From assembly GCA_033060915.1 (NCBI GenBank), contig CM065394.1:17725001-17789000 (forward strand): a DNA stretch of 64,000 nt, given 5' to 3'. Position 1 is the first letter of the stretch. Each line of letters begins with the position of its first letter. The notes beneath the pieces were generated by a model. That model was not told the DNA's origin. It was given only the letters and a program-made list of their open reading frames with translations, and did not search any database. The stretch comes from Euryodendron excelsum. Taxonomy: Eukaryota > Streptophyta > Magnoliopsida > Ericales > Pentaphylacaceae. Below, piece by piece: positions 45,809-58,189 of the stretch. A program made the translations under genes and the position numbers.

Positions 45809-47284
45809 CACTTAGAGGGTTAGGCCAATATCATGTCTCTTCACCCTCACCCATTTGGAGTCTTTGAATAATTTGTCCAATTTTATCCAATTCAAAAAAT
45901 TTCAAAATCAAGTTTTTCCAAGTTGTTTTCAAAACATGTCATTGTTTACACTCTACTCATATTCATTCTATCTTGCATTAAGTTTGTCATTCAAGACAAA
46001 CTTAACCGCTGGGGACACCTATGCATATTTATTTTTGTAGGTGGACCCTTATTCACATATTTATTTCATGTTATATTAACTACTATGTATGTCATGAGTG
46101 TACGGAATGGATATGATGGATGGTAGTTGTTGGGCTCTTTCCTCTAATTTTTAAAAATCACACACGCAATGCACGTGCACTTGCATTATGCATATTTGTA
46201 TTCTCTACCCTGATATGTTCCCTATAGTGAAGGGAGAACAGTATATTGGTTGTGGGCAAGATGTTGTGTCAGTTTCTTCACCTACAACCTCTTGATGGTT
46301 CCCCTGCTCAGATCACCAACTAATCATGGCATCGCTTCGGGGAGTGGACCTAGGTTTGAAGATTTGGGAACCGAGCCTTCTTAGGACGTATTAGTAAACC
46401 CTCAACCTCATGCTCATATAGACACCATGCATAGCCAAACGTCTACCAAATTTAAGACACGTGCACTGATTTCAAAACCATAGAGAAAAGGGCGACTGCT
46501 TTTACTTTCCTCTGTGTTTGTTATTCCTGTTGTTATAATTATTGCACTCTTATTGTTATAATGCTTGTCTAGCTGTTCATGCATGTATATTTACTTCAAT
46601 TGCATTCTCTCCTTATACGCTTTGTATCCATATTCATGCATACAATATTCCATCCCAAGACTAGAGTTCCAAAGTAACTCAAGTCAGTGCATTCTCATAC
46701 ATATGATCAACCCATCGAGAGTGACACCAAGGTTACTCTTCCTTGCATTAAACCTACCCAAATCTTAAGGGTTCCCATGAAACCCTAACGACTCATTGAA
46801 TGCATTTCAAGTCATTCCATAAGAGGGGGCCCCAATACCTCTATGCTCACGGAGATAGGATTGCCAAGAAGACAAGGGGCAATCAATCAACAAGGTCTCT
46901 CAACGACCTCCTCGACATCAAATCCAAAGAAGGCGAATCCGAAGACTCAAGAGTAGTTTAGGATTTCATATGTAAAATTAGATAGGTGGAAGTCCAAAGG
47001 AAAATGTTTCCCTTTCCCCCCTATTAAAGTATACTTTGTTTCTTCTTGTATTCTAAATTCAAAGTTCCATGTATTCTTTTAATTTTTGCAAATGAACGTA
47101 CGAATGAAAGAAGGCTCCCATTTGACGATAAAATATCTGCATATAGGGGCAAAACCCCTATCTTCGAAAGTGAGCCAAATACATCATGTTAGCCCCCCTC
47201 TCAAGTAGGGACACCCTTAAAGGTATGCATTACATAAAAGTTTGTCAAAACAAGGCGTTGACTTTTTCCTTCTTTTGGTTTTAG
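45809..47284 (+). other. Leader of element B
   Basis: Non-coding. An acceptor-like ATTTTTGTAG ends at 46040 before GTGGACCC. Stem-loop 1 is at 46822-46842 and stem-loop 2 (ATAGGGG-CAAAA-CCCCTAT) at 47143-47161. A second pyrimidine-rich acceptor-like TTGGTTTTAG ends at 47284, just before the gag remnant. Confidence 0.55.
47143..47161 (+). other. Leader stem-loop 2 (B)
   Basis: Perfect 7-bp stem ATAGGGG/CCCCTAT with loop CAAAA. C has the same stem with loop TAGAC at 56822-56840, and E2 a shorter AGGGG/CCCCT form at 19179-19192. Confidence 0.5.
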
Positions 47285-47289
47285 GTCCC

Positions 47290-48604
47290 TTTTCACTTTC
47301 CCCCATCGCTATAGGCCAAAAGCTCAGGGATACTCATGGAGTCACTCACACTCGATGCCTTAACTCTTATACTAGCAGAAGTAAGAGTACTCAAAAATAG
47401 GATGATCAAAATGGAAGCTATGCACTCTTCACTCTTATGCATTACAACCCATGAGCAGGCAAAGTCCTCCCAAGTCCGAACCAATCAGGAATGAAAAAGG
47501 ATGAAGAGGAAAGACCCAGACTACCCCCCATCCATTGCTTACCAATAACCTTCCCAAGCCAATTGCCACATCCCGGCACCTTTCAAGCCGGTCTTTAACC
47601 AAACCCCTGAGCTATATAATCTCTCCTATGAATACCAGCCCCATCCATTTGGCCATGGCACCGAAGACAGTACCACTTTGAAAAATTAAACCCAAAGCCC
47701 CTTTGATTCCCAAACCACTGGCCTGGTTGTTACCACAGCAGAACTTAATTCTCAATCCCCAAAAACATCTGAGACACCTCCTCAGCCTAGGCGGGAACGT
47801 AGGAAAAAACAGACATTTACTAAACTTGCATGTACATAGACCGCAACCTATTTTGGCCTCCTAGCGGCCGAATATTTGAAATCTATACCGCCTTGACCTT
47901 GGCGCAATTCTTCGCCTCATTACTTTAAATCTGTAGCAAGCTGTGAATACCATTCAAGCGGCCAAGGACATGACACTAAAGATTGTTTATCCCTCAAACA
48001 CAAAATTCAAGACCTGATAGATAATAAGATCATCGGCTTATAATGGGTGAATTCTCCTCCAAATGTCATTATTGAACCTCTACTAGACCATGTCGTCAGC
48101 ATCATCACAGAATATAATAAGGACAAGGTTTGGATCACCACATGCCAAGAGATATATTACGAGGATGGGGAGGAAATGGAGTGGGAGGAGTTAGAACAGC
48201 GTCGCGCCTCGTTGTGGTATAGCCCCGATAAAATGCCAGACCCCAAAGATGAGCCCGAATCTACCAAAGAGGTTGACCATGTGGTACAAGAAACTAAGTA
48301 TGTGAAAGAAGAATTACAATCGTACCACTTTGACCCATCTAAAGTACAGGAGCCACTCATTCCCAGTATTAGAGGCCCACCGCTATGCACACTTGAAGAA
48401 CGTTGGGGCACGGCTAGGTGCAAGAGCAAAAAACCTCGAGCCCGAGTCAAGTCTATTAAAGAAAGCGAGCTACCCAACTGGTTTATTAAAGAAACTAAGG
48501 AGGAAAGAAGGGAGGTTATCTGCAGTACCACCGTCGATTCATTTAGAGCCCTGGGAGAAGCCCCTACTTGCCTCACCTGGGCCAAGGACCCTAATGATGG
48601 ATAG
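47290..48604 (+). pseudogene. gag: gag remnant with zinc knuckle, element B
   Basis: In one frame with several stops the segment reads like the ends of plant Tat/Ogre gag. It has an N-terminal helix (ALTLILAEVRVLKNRM), then a Pro/Tyr-rich part with FKPVFNQTPELYNLSYEY, then RRERRKKQTFTKL. The zinc-knuckle-like motif C-E-Y-H-x5-GHDTKDC follows at 47942-47986, with LKHKIQDLIDNKII after it. The open part from 48047 to 48604 (185 codons) continues with NVIIEPLLDH, acidic sequence, and STTVDSFRALGEAPTCL near the end. The central retrotrans-gag (capsid) domain expected between the Pro/Tyr-rich part and the knuckle is absent. Nothing resembling protease or RT follows before the aORF region. Confidence 0.7.
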
Positions 48605-49480
48605 AGCGTTGAAGATATAGGCATTGTCCCAAAGCCCAACTAAGAAGGACTCCCCTCAAAAGCATACAAGAGAGGGGTATTTTCACCCACTATCTTTCTA
48701 TCCCTTTTATTTCGTGTCTTTAAATTCATGTTTACATTTCCATATTGCTTAAAGAACCCTATGCCTTTCATTAAAATAATAAAATGATAGTCTTTTCATT
48801 CATGGTTGTTATCTTATATTTGTCTTATGAATAGTAAATGTTTCCAACACGAGGGGCATGGTCTATCTTAATAGAGAATCAGACTTGAAGTGTATGATAG
48901 CATAAGTTAGCCACTCGCCGATTGATCAACTTTTTGCAAAAAGAGAAAGAATGAAGGTGAGTGAGGAAACCACCCAAAGGCGACACTTGTAAGACACCGA
49001 AGCTAAGTGATATGTGGCCAGATTATCAAGATGAAAAGGAGCCATCTTTCATGGTCCCATATAAAAAGAAAAAGAAATGTGGTTATATTCCCCTTGCTTA
49101 GCCAGCTAGTGCCTCGCAAGAAGCAAAAGATTCCTTATCAACCCCGATTCAACACCCACCCCCCACACTTGGGCAAATAGATAACTGGAGACTCCGCAAG
49201 GCGTGTCATTCATCCTCGATCAAGCTGAAGCAATACTAAGCCAAGAGGTTGGGAAGGCAAAATGCTCAGGATGGACAAGTCTAGCAAAATGCATGCATTG
49301 GCTCTACTGACTGATTGAAAGGTGATCCACCGATCGACGAAGGAAAGCCCCGTGATGATGGCTCAATCCAATGGAGTGGGCCCTAACTCAAGGCCCACAA
49401 AATGGAAAGTCCAAGTCTCCCCAAACCATCTCTCAATCAAAGCTAGCACTAGATGTCTATTTAGGCGGTTAGCCTGTAGT
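48605..49480 (+). other. Region between gag remnant and aORF in B
   Basis: No supported gene. It is AT-rich to 48850, then matches element M (37440-37555) in reverse complement. The whole pol region would be expected here, so this is the likely site of the pol deletion. Confidence 0.5.
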
Positions 49481-49972
49481 TCTATGAAAGCTCCGAACCC
49501 AATCTCTGCAAAGAAAGCTCAGTTAGATGGAGCCGCCAGCTGCATAATACTGAAGATAAGATGAACAACCCCTCTGAAAGATGTGTGTACCCAGGAAAGA
49601 GGCAAATGCTGTCGCGAGTAGACGCTGGGATGATAGGCAAGGTCTCCCAGAGATAGAATATCCAGTATCTCCAGATCACCAAGGTTAGGATCCGTCTGTC
49701 TATGTCTAGGGGAGGCCCTCTCGTAATCGGTCACCTGAATGCCAAGATCCGGTACCTCCTCCTCTCCATCTATCTCCTCCTCAAATGCCTACTAAACTGG
49801 AGGGAAGGGGTCGACTAGAGGTCTACTCCCCCGTCCGCTCTAGCTGAAAGATGCCTGTCCAGCAGATCGTCGACTACCCCTAGATCGATTAGAGCTGCCA
49901 ACAGAATCTGTCTGGGTTGCCTTCCCGGAGCAGCATCTCTTTTCAGAACTGTCATCGCCCGCGTTTGCTATC
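49480..49972 (-). pseudogene. Antisense ORF (aORF) of element B
   Basis: On the minus strand an acceptor GATCTTCAG ends at 49973. The frame then has the same N-terminal pattern as A and M (Gly-Asp acidic, basic, then SSNRSRGSRRS). After two stops it reaches an acidic segment, and then TDPNLGDLEILDILSLGDLAYHPSVYS broken by one-residue differences from M. The part 49734-49519 is open. Sharing of this segment between independently inserted elements in opposite orientations shows a conserved coding region. The 3' coiled-coil part seen in M was not found here. Confidence 0.55.
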
Positions 49973-49989
49973 CTGAAGATCAAGGTAAG

Positions 49990-51787
49990 AATATCGACAT
50001 GAGGTCAGTATAACTCACAAAGGGAAAAGAGATAAGAAGTAAAAAGAAGAAAGGGAAACAATGAAAAAAAAAATTCAAATGATAAATCAAAATGAATTTC
50101 CTACACATTTTAAGTTTAAAATTCCAGTTTCAAGTCAAAATGAATTTCCTATACATTTTGTCTTTTAAAAGGAAAAATTCCAACTCTTGAATCAAAATGA
50201 ATTTTCTATACATTTTGATTTTAAAAGATTTTTAATTTCGAGTCAAAATAAATTTTCTAAACATCTTGCTTTCAAATTTTAGGTCAAAACGAATTTTCTA
50301 CATGCTTTGTCCAAAATTTCAAAATGATTTCTAATTCAAAATTGACTTTCAAAATTAAATTTCAAAATTTTCCAATCAAAGTCCATCCCAAGCTTTTACT
50401 CTAAAAGAGTTCTATTCCAATCAAGGCTTTCTAAAACTTCTTCCTTCGAAATGTCTTTTTAAAAATTAAAATTTCTTAAGTTTTCAAATCTTCCAAAATT
50501 TCTGTCACCGAGTTTTCTAAAGTCAAAATCCATTTTCAAATCTTCCAAAAAATTTTCCTTAAAGGTTTTTATTCAAAATTCCATTTTCAAAAGTCTTTCT
50601 AAATATTTCTTCCAATAGTTTTAAGCTCCCCCGAGTTTCTCGGGGTCTTCTCTACCAAAAAGGCCCCGCCCTCAACGGTTTTATATCTTTTTTCTTTAAA
50701 AAGATTTTATAATAAAAATTTTCCAACGCTTTTCTGAATTTCGAAAAACTTTGGCAGAATTCTATTTAAAAATGGTCCCTACAACACCCACGACACTAGA
50801 ACCAAACACAAACCATGCACTTCACAGCATCACAATCACATAGCACCAACACCCGCACACATTTTTCGGATTTCCAAATTTTTGAAAGACATGTTTTATT
50901 TTCAAAAAACTAATGGGTTTCAAAGTTTTCACAAAATTTTTCAAAATCATTTCAAATATTTTCTAAAATATTATCATATTTGTTTAAATATTAAACTCTA
51001 ATAATTTCAACAATTTCTTAAATTTTCTTAATTTTCTCTATTTTTCAAGTATTTTTCTATTTTTTAGAAAACCAAAAAATCACCGAATTTTCAAAAATTC
51101 ACGAAACTTCACACAGTTAGTAAACACATTTTTCTGAGGCACACTGTATAAAAATCTAACTAGAAAACTCAATGCCCAAGGCTGTGGAAACAAACCCCTA
51201 ATTTCTACAGAAACCCTCTTTACATAAACACGTAAAATCACTCAAATTCAATCAAACAAGCACCAAAATGTAAACATAACTTCACTAAAGTGTTCAAAAC
51301 ATATCAAAACATTAATTTCCACTGTTCACATGACTCAAACGGAGTTCTATACATCAAAATTAACATAAAATCAAAACTCATCTCTTGGAGCTCTTCGACA
51401 AAATTTTCTCTTCCAGTGACAGTGATTACTTCCAGAAACCCTCCATGGTCCCCAAATTTTCTCTTCGGCAAAATTTTCCTCCCAAAAGCTTTTGCACTCT
51501 TAGAAAATCTCACAACCCTGCGAATATTCGAACTAGAAATTTTTCTAGTTTTGTTTCCAAGCCAGTGGCGCCAAGGCACTTTTAAGCTAGGCGCCACTAT
51601 TAGTGGCGCCAATGTCAAGTTCCAAGCAGTTTGCCTATTTCCTGCCAAAACTCGATTTCAAACACCTCCTTGGGCCAAATACCCATTTCTCAAGCTTCAG
51701 TTTTAAAATTTTCCTAAGTCCGTCCCTCCGATCGCCTCACGATCAACATGGGACTCTTATTTTGTCATTTTCTGTCTTTGACAAACA
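49990..51787 (+). other. Non-coding 3' internal region of B
   Basis: Low-complexity, rich in AAAATGAATTT and TTTCAAAATT words. The palindrome GGCGCCACT-ATT-AGTGGCGCC lies at 51590-51610. No gene is supported; short open frames here are not conserved in A or M. Confidence 0.55.
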
Positions 51788-51809
51788 AAGACAGAAAAAG
51801 AAGGGTAGC
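51788..51809 (+). other. Polypurine tract of B
   Basis: AAAGACAGAAAAAGAAGGGT then AG, directly before the LTR start TATAAGCACCC (TG changed to TA). Confidence 0.8.
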
Positions 51810-53277
51810 TATAAGCACCCTATTTTTTTCCACTCAGCAATCTTCGGTCTGTCCAGACTTGTATTTAAGTCAATATGGACATATTCCAGTTCAAACCAGT
51901 TTTCTAGACATAATTCAGTCAATCAATCGCTTCGCAGGCCCGTGAGGCCCAAATAGAGGCAAAATAACCAAAATGCCCTTGAGGTATTGTCTGGTCCAAA
52001 TTCGTTAGGCACGTCTTCTCGAAGACAGTAAGTCCCCATTTCAATCGCAATTCCAAGATCAAAACCCAAATCCAGTTAAAATCAAATCTAGCTCACCTTT
52101 TGAGAAAGTTGATCCCTTAAGCGGTAAGACCATTTAATCCGGCACGTTTTTTGAGAAAACTCTTCAGAACAGTAAGTCCATTCAAACCCGTCGATCGGGA
52201 CAAGACCCCAAGTTCCCAAGATGGTAGAACGGTCCATCTTTGGTGCCTACTAACCCGCCAATAAAGAAATGTCCGTTATTCAACACGTATTTCGAGAAAG
52301 TTAATTCCTCAAACGATAAGTCCACCTAGCAGCTTCCCGAGATCAGGTAGTCTCCGGAATGAACACACACCATTAGACTGGTGGAAACACTCGTAAATAT
52401 CGCAATTGTCAGAGTGGCAGGAACACTCGTAAACAGGTCAACATTGGGAATTGCTAACAAACCCCCTATGTCACAGGACCGAACTTGCCTCTTGGCCGTG
52501 ACTCATTTATCAAAGGATAAAATGACTTTGGAAACCAACCCATAACAGACTGTCAGAGTGACAAAAACATTCAAACCTAGGTTAACACTAATGCCTGCTA
52601 GCCTACTCTGGTGAAAAATAACAAAACTGCCCCTTGGGCCATTTTCGGCATGTTTCTTGACAAAGTACCTAAGTCCTCAGAATGGTAAGTCTATCCTTCC
52701 AAGATCATCCCAAAGACGGTCCGACATGTTTAAGCGCCTTCCAGCCAGTTTTGAGCCAATTCCGAGACCATTCGATCAAAATGACCATTTTGCCCCTAGG
52801 CATTTGAGTGCCTCCGAGAACCACACCGGCTCTGCGTATCAAACTAGCACTCCCTTGGAGCGCTCTGGGTATCAAACCAGCACTCCCTTTGGAGCACTTT
52901 GGATAGTGTTTTCAACCCTCAAGTCCGCTCATGAATTGTTCCAAATCCATTCCAGTGACCCTAATAGCTTGATCGACAATTCCAACCTTATTTTTCAAGT
53001 CTGTTACCCTTAAGACATTATTTCAAGGGTTTCTACCCATTTTTGGCCTTTCGGACCATTTCCAGCCTTCCGGAGTCACTCCTAGTGGAGCCAGGCTAAA
53101 AAATGCATGGTAGTCACTAAGACAAGCGTCCAAATCTTCTGTCTTACGTATTAAGGGTCGAAGATACATTTCTTACCGCCCTAAAATATTTCCTAAGTGG
53201 TCGGCGCCACTAGTAATGGCGACAAGCTAAAAAATGGCCTGGTGCCACAGCAATTGGTGCCAGGTTATTTTTTTGTT

Positions 53278-53285
53278 TATAAATA
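53278..53285 (+). promoter_or_regulatory. TATA box of B 3' LTR
   Basis: TATAAATA followed by CAGGGCTCCC. Confidence 0.68.
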
Positions 53286-55535
53286 CAGGGCTCCCTCCCT
53301 ACGTGAAAAAGGTTGGCAATCTGACTCCAAAAACTCTCTCTCTCTCGATATACATCCCTCGAACTCTCTCTAAACCCTAGCTTTCTTACACTTCCTCAAA
53401 CCCTATCCCCCATACACTTTAACCCTAGCAGACATATACTCAATACTCACCTATACGAGCCTCCAAGTCAACCATTGAAGACCCAAGGTGCTGCTATCTC
53501 AAAGCTCTGGAAGATCAAAACCAAGTAAAGCAAACAAATTAAAGAAGACACAAGCTTAGTTTTCTATTTACTTTTATGCGATTTTCCCCCTTCTCTCTTC
53601 TCTCTCCTAAACCACTTGGATTTTCTTCTATTTTAATCCCCCATCTTCTTCTCCCATTTCTTGCATGCTTGAAACAAGGGAATCTTCGGTTCATGTGTAG
53701 GAAGAATGGTTGAAAGTCACCGTATTGGGGACTTTTCTCTAATTCAACCTTAGACCATGTGGATTCGGCCCCCTTGATTATGTGGTAAAGCCTAAACCTT
53801 GTATGTTCACGACCCTAATTGCATTGTGCATATCATATTCATGCATCTTTTCAAAATCGTTTTCTAAACTTGTTTTAAAAAGTTGCATCAAAATCTCTTT
53901 TAAAACTTGCATTAAAATTTTCTTCTTCCAAACATGTTTTCAAAGATGTCTCTAACCACTCTAAGATTAGGATTGTTTTAGGAAAGTATTACATAAGTTT
54001 TTGGTATTAACCCTAAAATTATTTTTGTAAAAATCACAATCTTAAGGTGATTTTAGCCTCTCTATAATTAGGGTTGTTTTAAGAAAGTGTTATATTTAAA
54101 ATGACTATCATGGTTCATATTTTCAAATCTTTGTTGTTTTCAAAACCACAATCCTAAAATGGTTCTAATCTTTCTATGATTGGAGTCGTTTTAGGAAAGT
54201 AAAATATTTTTAGAGACTTGTAAAAGTCCATATTCTATTCTCTTTCCAAATCACTTTTTGAAAATCTCCTTTTCAAAACCTCTATTTTTAGATCCTCTCC
54301 AAAATCACTTTTTTAAACTTACTTTCTAAAAATCCCTTTTTCTAAAATCTCTATCCATACTTACTTTCCTAAAAACTCTTTCCAAAAATCCCTTTCCAGA
54401 AGCTCTCTTCAAAATTCTACTTTCTAAAAATACACTCCAAGTTTCCTTCCTAGAAATTCCCTTTAAAAGATTTACTTTCCAAAACCTCTTTTTCTTGGAG
54501 TCCAAGTCAAGCCCTAGAGCCAATGATTAGGAAACTCTAATTTCTACTTTCCTTTTCAACATCCAATCATAGCTTTCCAAAATTCTATTTTCTACATCGA
54601 ATTCTTAGGTTTCCTAAACCTCTTTTTTATGTCAAATCATATTTTTTAAATCCAAGTTTTTCAAATCTCATCATTTCTAATTCCATGTCAAATCTAGTCT
54701 TCCAACTTAGAAAACCAAATCCAATCCTCTGTTTTTAGAAACAAAATCAAATCATCTCTTTGTGGTAATAGAAATCAAATCTTTCTTAATTTATTCATTT
54801 CCTAATTCTAAGTTTTCCTAATGTCAAACCTTTCAAAATTTCAAAGTTTCCAATCTTTCTAAATTTAAACATTTTCTAATTTCTAAACTTTCTAAATCCT
54901 TCTTAAATCAAACTTTCCAAATACTAAATCCCTCTTAGATTGAAATCTTTCCAAAACCAAAACTTTCCTAATTTCAAAGTTTTCTAAATTCAAAACTTTC
55001 CTAAGTTGAAACTTTCTAAAATAAAACTTTCCTAAATTGACACTTTCCTAAAATAGAGCTTTCTTAATTCTCAAGTTTTCCAAAGTCCAATATTTCCTAA
55101 ACCCCAACTTTCCTAAATCTATTCTAAGTCAAGTTTTTCAAATCAAATCTAATTTCTTTTAAAAAAAAAAATCTTTCTTAAAATCCAACTTTCGAATCTT
55201 TCCTAATTCGAACATTTTCTAATTCGAACCTTCCTAATTCAACTACGTGTTCCAATCTTAGGTAACCTAAACCCTAAAAGGTCTAAACCCTAGTTCCACC
55301 CTAATCATAAGTTAGAAGGTTTCAACTCTTTTCTAAACCAATATGGTTTCCGATTTCAAACTTCAAAATATTTTCAAAATTTGACACTATCTTTCCAAAT
55401 CTACTCCGAGTTCTTTTTCAAGGGTCAAGTCCTCTTTCAAGTTCAATTCTAGGTCTAAGTTCAATCTCAATTCCAATCTTCCGTTCTAAGTTTCAAATCA
55501 AACTCTTTTTCCAATCAAAATCTTTTATTTTCAAA

Positions 55536-55613
55536 CGGACTCTTGTTCAAACTACAACTGACCTGATTCCCAAAAGGGATACGTAGGCAACCCTCATAGG
55601 TGCGGTCACAACC
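55536..55613 (+). other. Three-hairpin block (B 3' LTR)
   Basis: Hairpin 1 is GGAC-TCTT-GTTC with one G-T wobble. Hairpin 2 is TCCC-AAAA-GGGA, and hairpin 3 ACC-CTCATA-GGT. Confidence 0.55.
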
Positions 55614-56968
55614 TTTTTCAAGCTCCTATTTTCATAACTTTTTTCAAGTTTCTGATTTCGTAACTTTTCTTAAGTCTTCAATTCTATAACTATTTTCAAA
55701 CTTCCAATTCCATGATCTATTTCAAGTTTCAAGTTCCAAAATCTATTTTCGAATCTCTATTTCCAATTTCTAAAACTTTCTTTCAAATCAAGTCTTCTTT
55801 TCAAATCTTTTTCCAAAAATCAAATCAAATCTTTTCAAATTTACTTTCAAAATCAAAGTCTTTTCTTGTATTTGCATATCATGTATCATGTCAAACATAT
55901 TTTCAAAATTCTTTTCTAAAGTGGATAGTTTTGGACATTTATTAATCAAAGATTCTGAATGAGTGAACCTAAGGTGAATAGACATGTAGGTACCACAAGG
56001 GCGGGGTAGGGTGATAGCTTAGTGCGTCTTCCCTATACGTAACTAACCTCCGAACCTAGATCACTGTTTTCAAAGTCCAAATGGAGTTATTTTCAAAAAA
56101 GGACTTAAATCTTTCCAAAGGTTGCCAAACAACCCATTTTCTTAAAAGCCCTCTCTTGAGGAAATTTTCAAAATCTTTTTCAAAAACTCTAAGTGTAATC
56201 TTCGGATTGTGCTTGGTTTTAGGTGACCTAACTCAACTTAACCAAATTAGGTGGCGACTCCAAAAATTTTTCAAAAGCCCTTAATCAAATCAATTTTTCA
56301 ATTCAAATCTAGTCGCACTCGTCTTTCTAAGAGGATGAGTTCTAACGAGAAAGCACTGTGTTTTTATTACTTGTCTTTTTCGAGTGCAAAAAATTGGGGT
56401 GTGACAATGACACCAAGTTCACTCTCCCTTGCATTAATCCTACCTATAACCTTAAGGGTTCCTACGTAACCCTAAGGACTCATGGCATGCATTTCAAGTC
56501 ATTCCATAAGAGGGGCCCCAATCCCTCTATGTTCACGGAGATAGGGTTGCCAAGAAGACAAGGGGCAATCAGACAAGGTCGCTCAACGACCTCCTCAACA
56601 TCAAACTCAAAGAAGGCGAATCCAAAGACTCAAAAGTGGTTTAGGATCTCAAATGTAAAAGTATATAGGTGGAACTCCCAAGGAAAGTGTTCATTCTCCC
56701 CCTATTAGCTGTACTTCGATCCTCTTGTATTCTAAACTCAAAGTTCAATGTACTCCTCTACTTTTGTAAATGAATGAATGAATGAATGTACGTTCTTAAT
56801 CAAACGGTAAAGTATCTGCATATAGGGGTAGACCCCCTATCTCCTAAAGTGAGCTAAATGCATTATGTTTAGGCTCCCTCTCAAATTAGGGGCACCCCTA
56901 GGACATGCGTTGCATAAAAACTTTCAAATTAAGGCATTAACTTATCTTTTATTTCTTGTCTTTTATCC

Positions 56969-56969
<1 letters not shown>

Positions 56970-57005
<36 letters not shown>
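56970..57005 (+). repeat. Poly-C tract, 36 bp
   Basis: Uninterrupted C run in the C leader. The homologous site in B (47299-47305) is CCCCC-like and short. Confidence 0.9.
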
Positions 57006-57007
<2 letters not shown>

Positions 57008-58189
57008 CCCCCATCTCTAAGTACCAAGAGAGCTAAAGGTGGAACCAAGACAAGAAGGGGGTCTTCTAAACCTTTCATTTACTATTATCATGATGCTCAC
57101 ATATTCACTTCCATTATGCTCATGCATCCATATCTATCCCAAGACAAGAGTTCCAAGAAACTCACGTCATTGCATTCTCATGCATCTAATCAAACATAGA
57201 AAGAAAGGAGCAATCCAATCTCATGTTAATCGAACCTACCAAAACTCATAAGGGTTTCTCAACCCTAAGGATTCATGGCATGCATAAAGCCATATCTCGA
57301 GGGAGGGCCAAATCTCTTTCCGTCCATAGAGGTAGGATTACCCAAACAGAGAATTATCAACCGGCCCTTGCCGAAGAGGTATTGTATTGCATAATAGGGA
57401 TAAAACCCCTCCTCCAAATGGACTCATCATCATGCCTAAATTCCCCCAAAGAAGAGACATCCATAGAACATACATTGCATAAAACTTCTAACTCCACATG
57501 CTAACTGCATTTTGTTTTTCTTTTTTTTTTTCCAGGTCAAAGAGCATAATTGAATTTAGGGGTCCCTCTTGCATCCTACCCCGTTCATAACTCATGCAAA
57601 GACAAACCCAATTGTTGGAGGAGGTATGATCCACATTGAAGAATAGAAAGGAGTGAACCATCCATCCATAAGATGCTCTTTCTTAGCTATCATCTCAGCA
57701 CCATGTTACCACCCAATTCTCAAGCTTAGCCACCCTTGCGTAATCAAATGCAACACACGGCAAAAGTAGTATGGAAGACGCCGGCATGATTCCAAAACCT
57801 GTCTGAGGCGCTATTCCCAAAAAGCAGGATTTCTTTCAAACCCGTCTTTTAGATTTTAATTCAAATTTGAGCACAAAAACATCATATGATGAAAAGGATT
57901 CAAAATTTTCATGTATATATCAACTGTCTCATCGCATTCTATGAATGCTTTCAAAATGTTTTACCCTAACTTGGAAGATAGGATAGCATAACCACCACTT
58001 TAAAAAAAAAACAATCTATGACTCTGAAAAGAGGGGAGAGAGAAACAAGAAGTGCAGAGAAAGGGAAAATACAAAGTGGTGAAAGATGAAGGTCAATCAC
58101 ATATCTCATTGAAATCCAAGTAACGACACCCGAAGGACGTCCTAGCAAAGCAGCAAGTAGCTACACCCTTAGAAGGAAGATTAGCACGC

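Larger units (their letters stand above)
41047..56406 (+). mobile_element. Element B: complete, gag-remnant Tat/Ogre-like retrotransposon
   Basis: 15.4 kb: 5' LTR 41047-45788, PBS 45791-45808, internal region 45789-51809, PPT 51788-51809, 3' LTR 51810-56406. Target duplication is GTGAC (41042-41046) and ATGAC (56407-56411), one mismatch. The sequence on both sides is the leader of element C and joins without loss, for example GAGAGTGACACCAAG in the uninterrupted B leader at 46717. In a stretch of about 200 bp near the LTR ends, compared by eye, the two LTRs differ at about a dozen positions, mostly transitions. The internal region has a leader, a gag remnant (47290-48604) and an antisense ORF (49480-49972). 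It has no room or motif for protease, RT, RNase H or integrase. Confidence 0.88.
51810..56406 (+). repeat. 3' LTR of element B
   Basis: About 4.6 kb, ending GGGGTGTGACA. TATA is at 53278-53285. The donor-like site has mutated (CACAAG/CTTAGT near 53553). The three-hairpin block is at 55536-55613 and the PBS-core copy at 56252-56261. It lacks the long poly-C of the 5' LTR. Confidence 0.88.

Noticed and set aside
48157..48639. 160-codon minus-strand frame opposite the gag remnant
   Set aside because: It is the shadow of the 48047-48604 plus-strand frame, which carries recognisable gag-downstream sequence.
51290..51956. Overlapping open frames of 114-138 codons on both strands near 51.3-52.0 kb
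   Set aside because: They run across low-complexity 3' internal sequence, the PPT and the LTR start of B, and homologous regions of A and M are not open.
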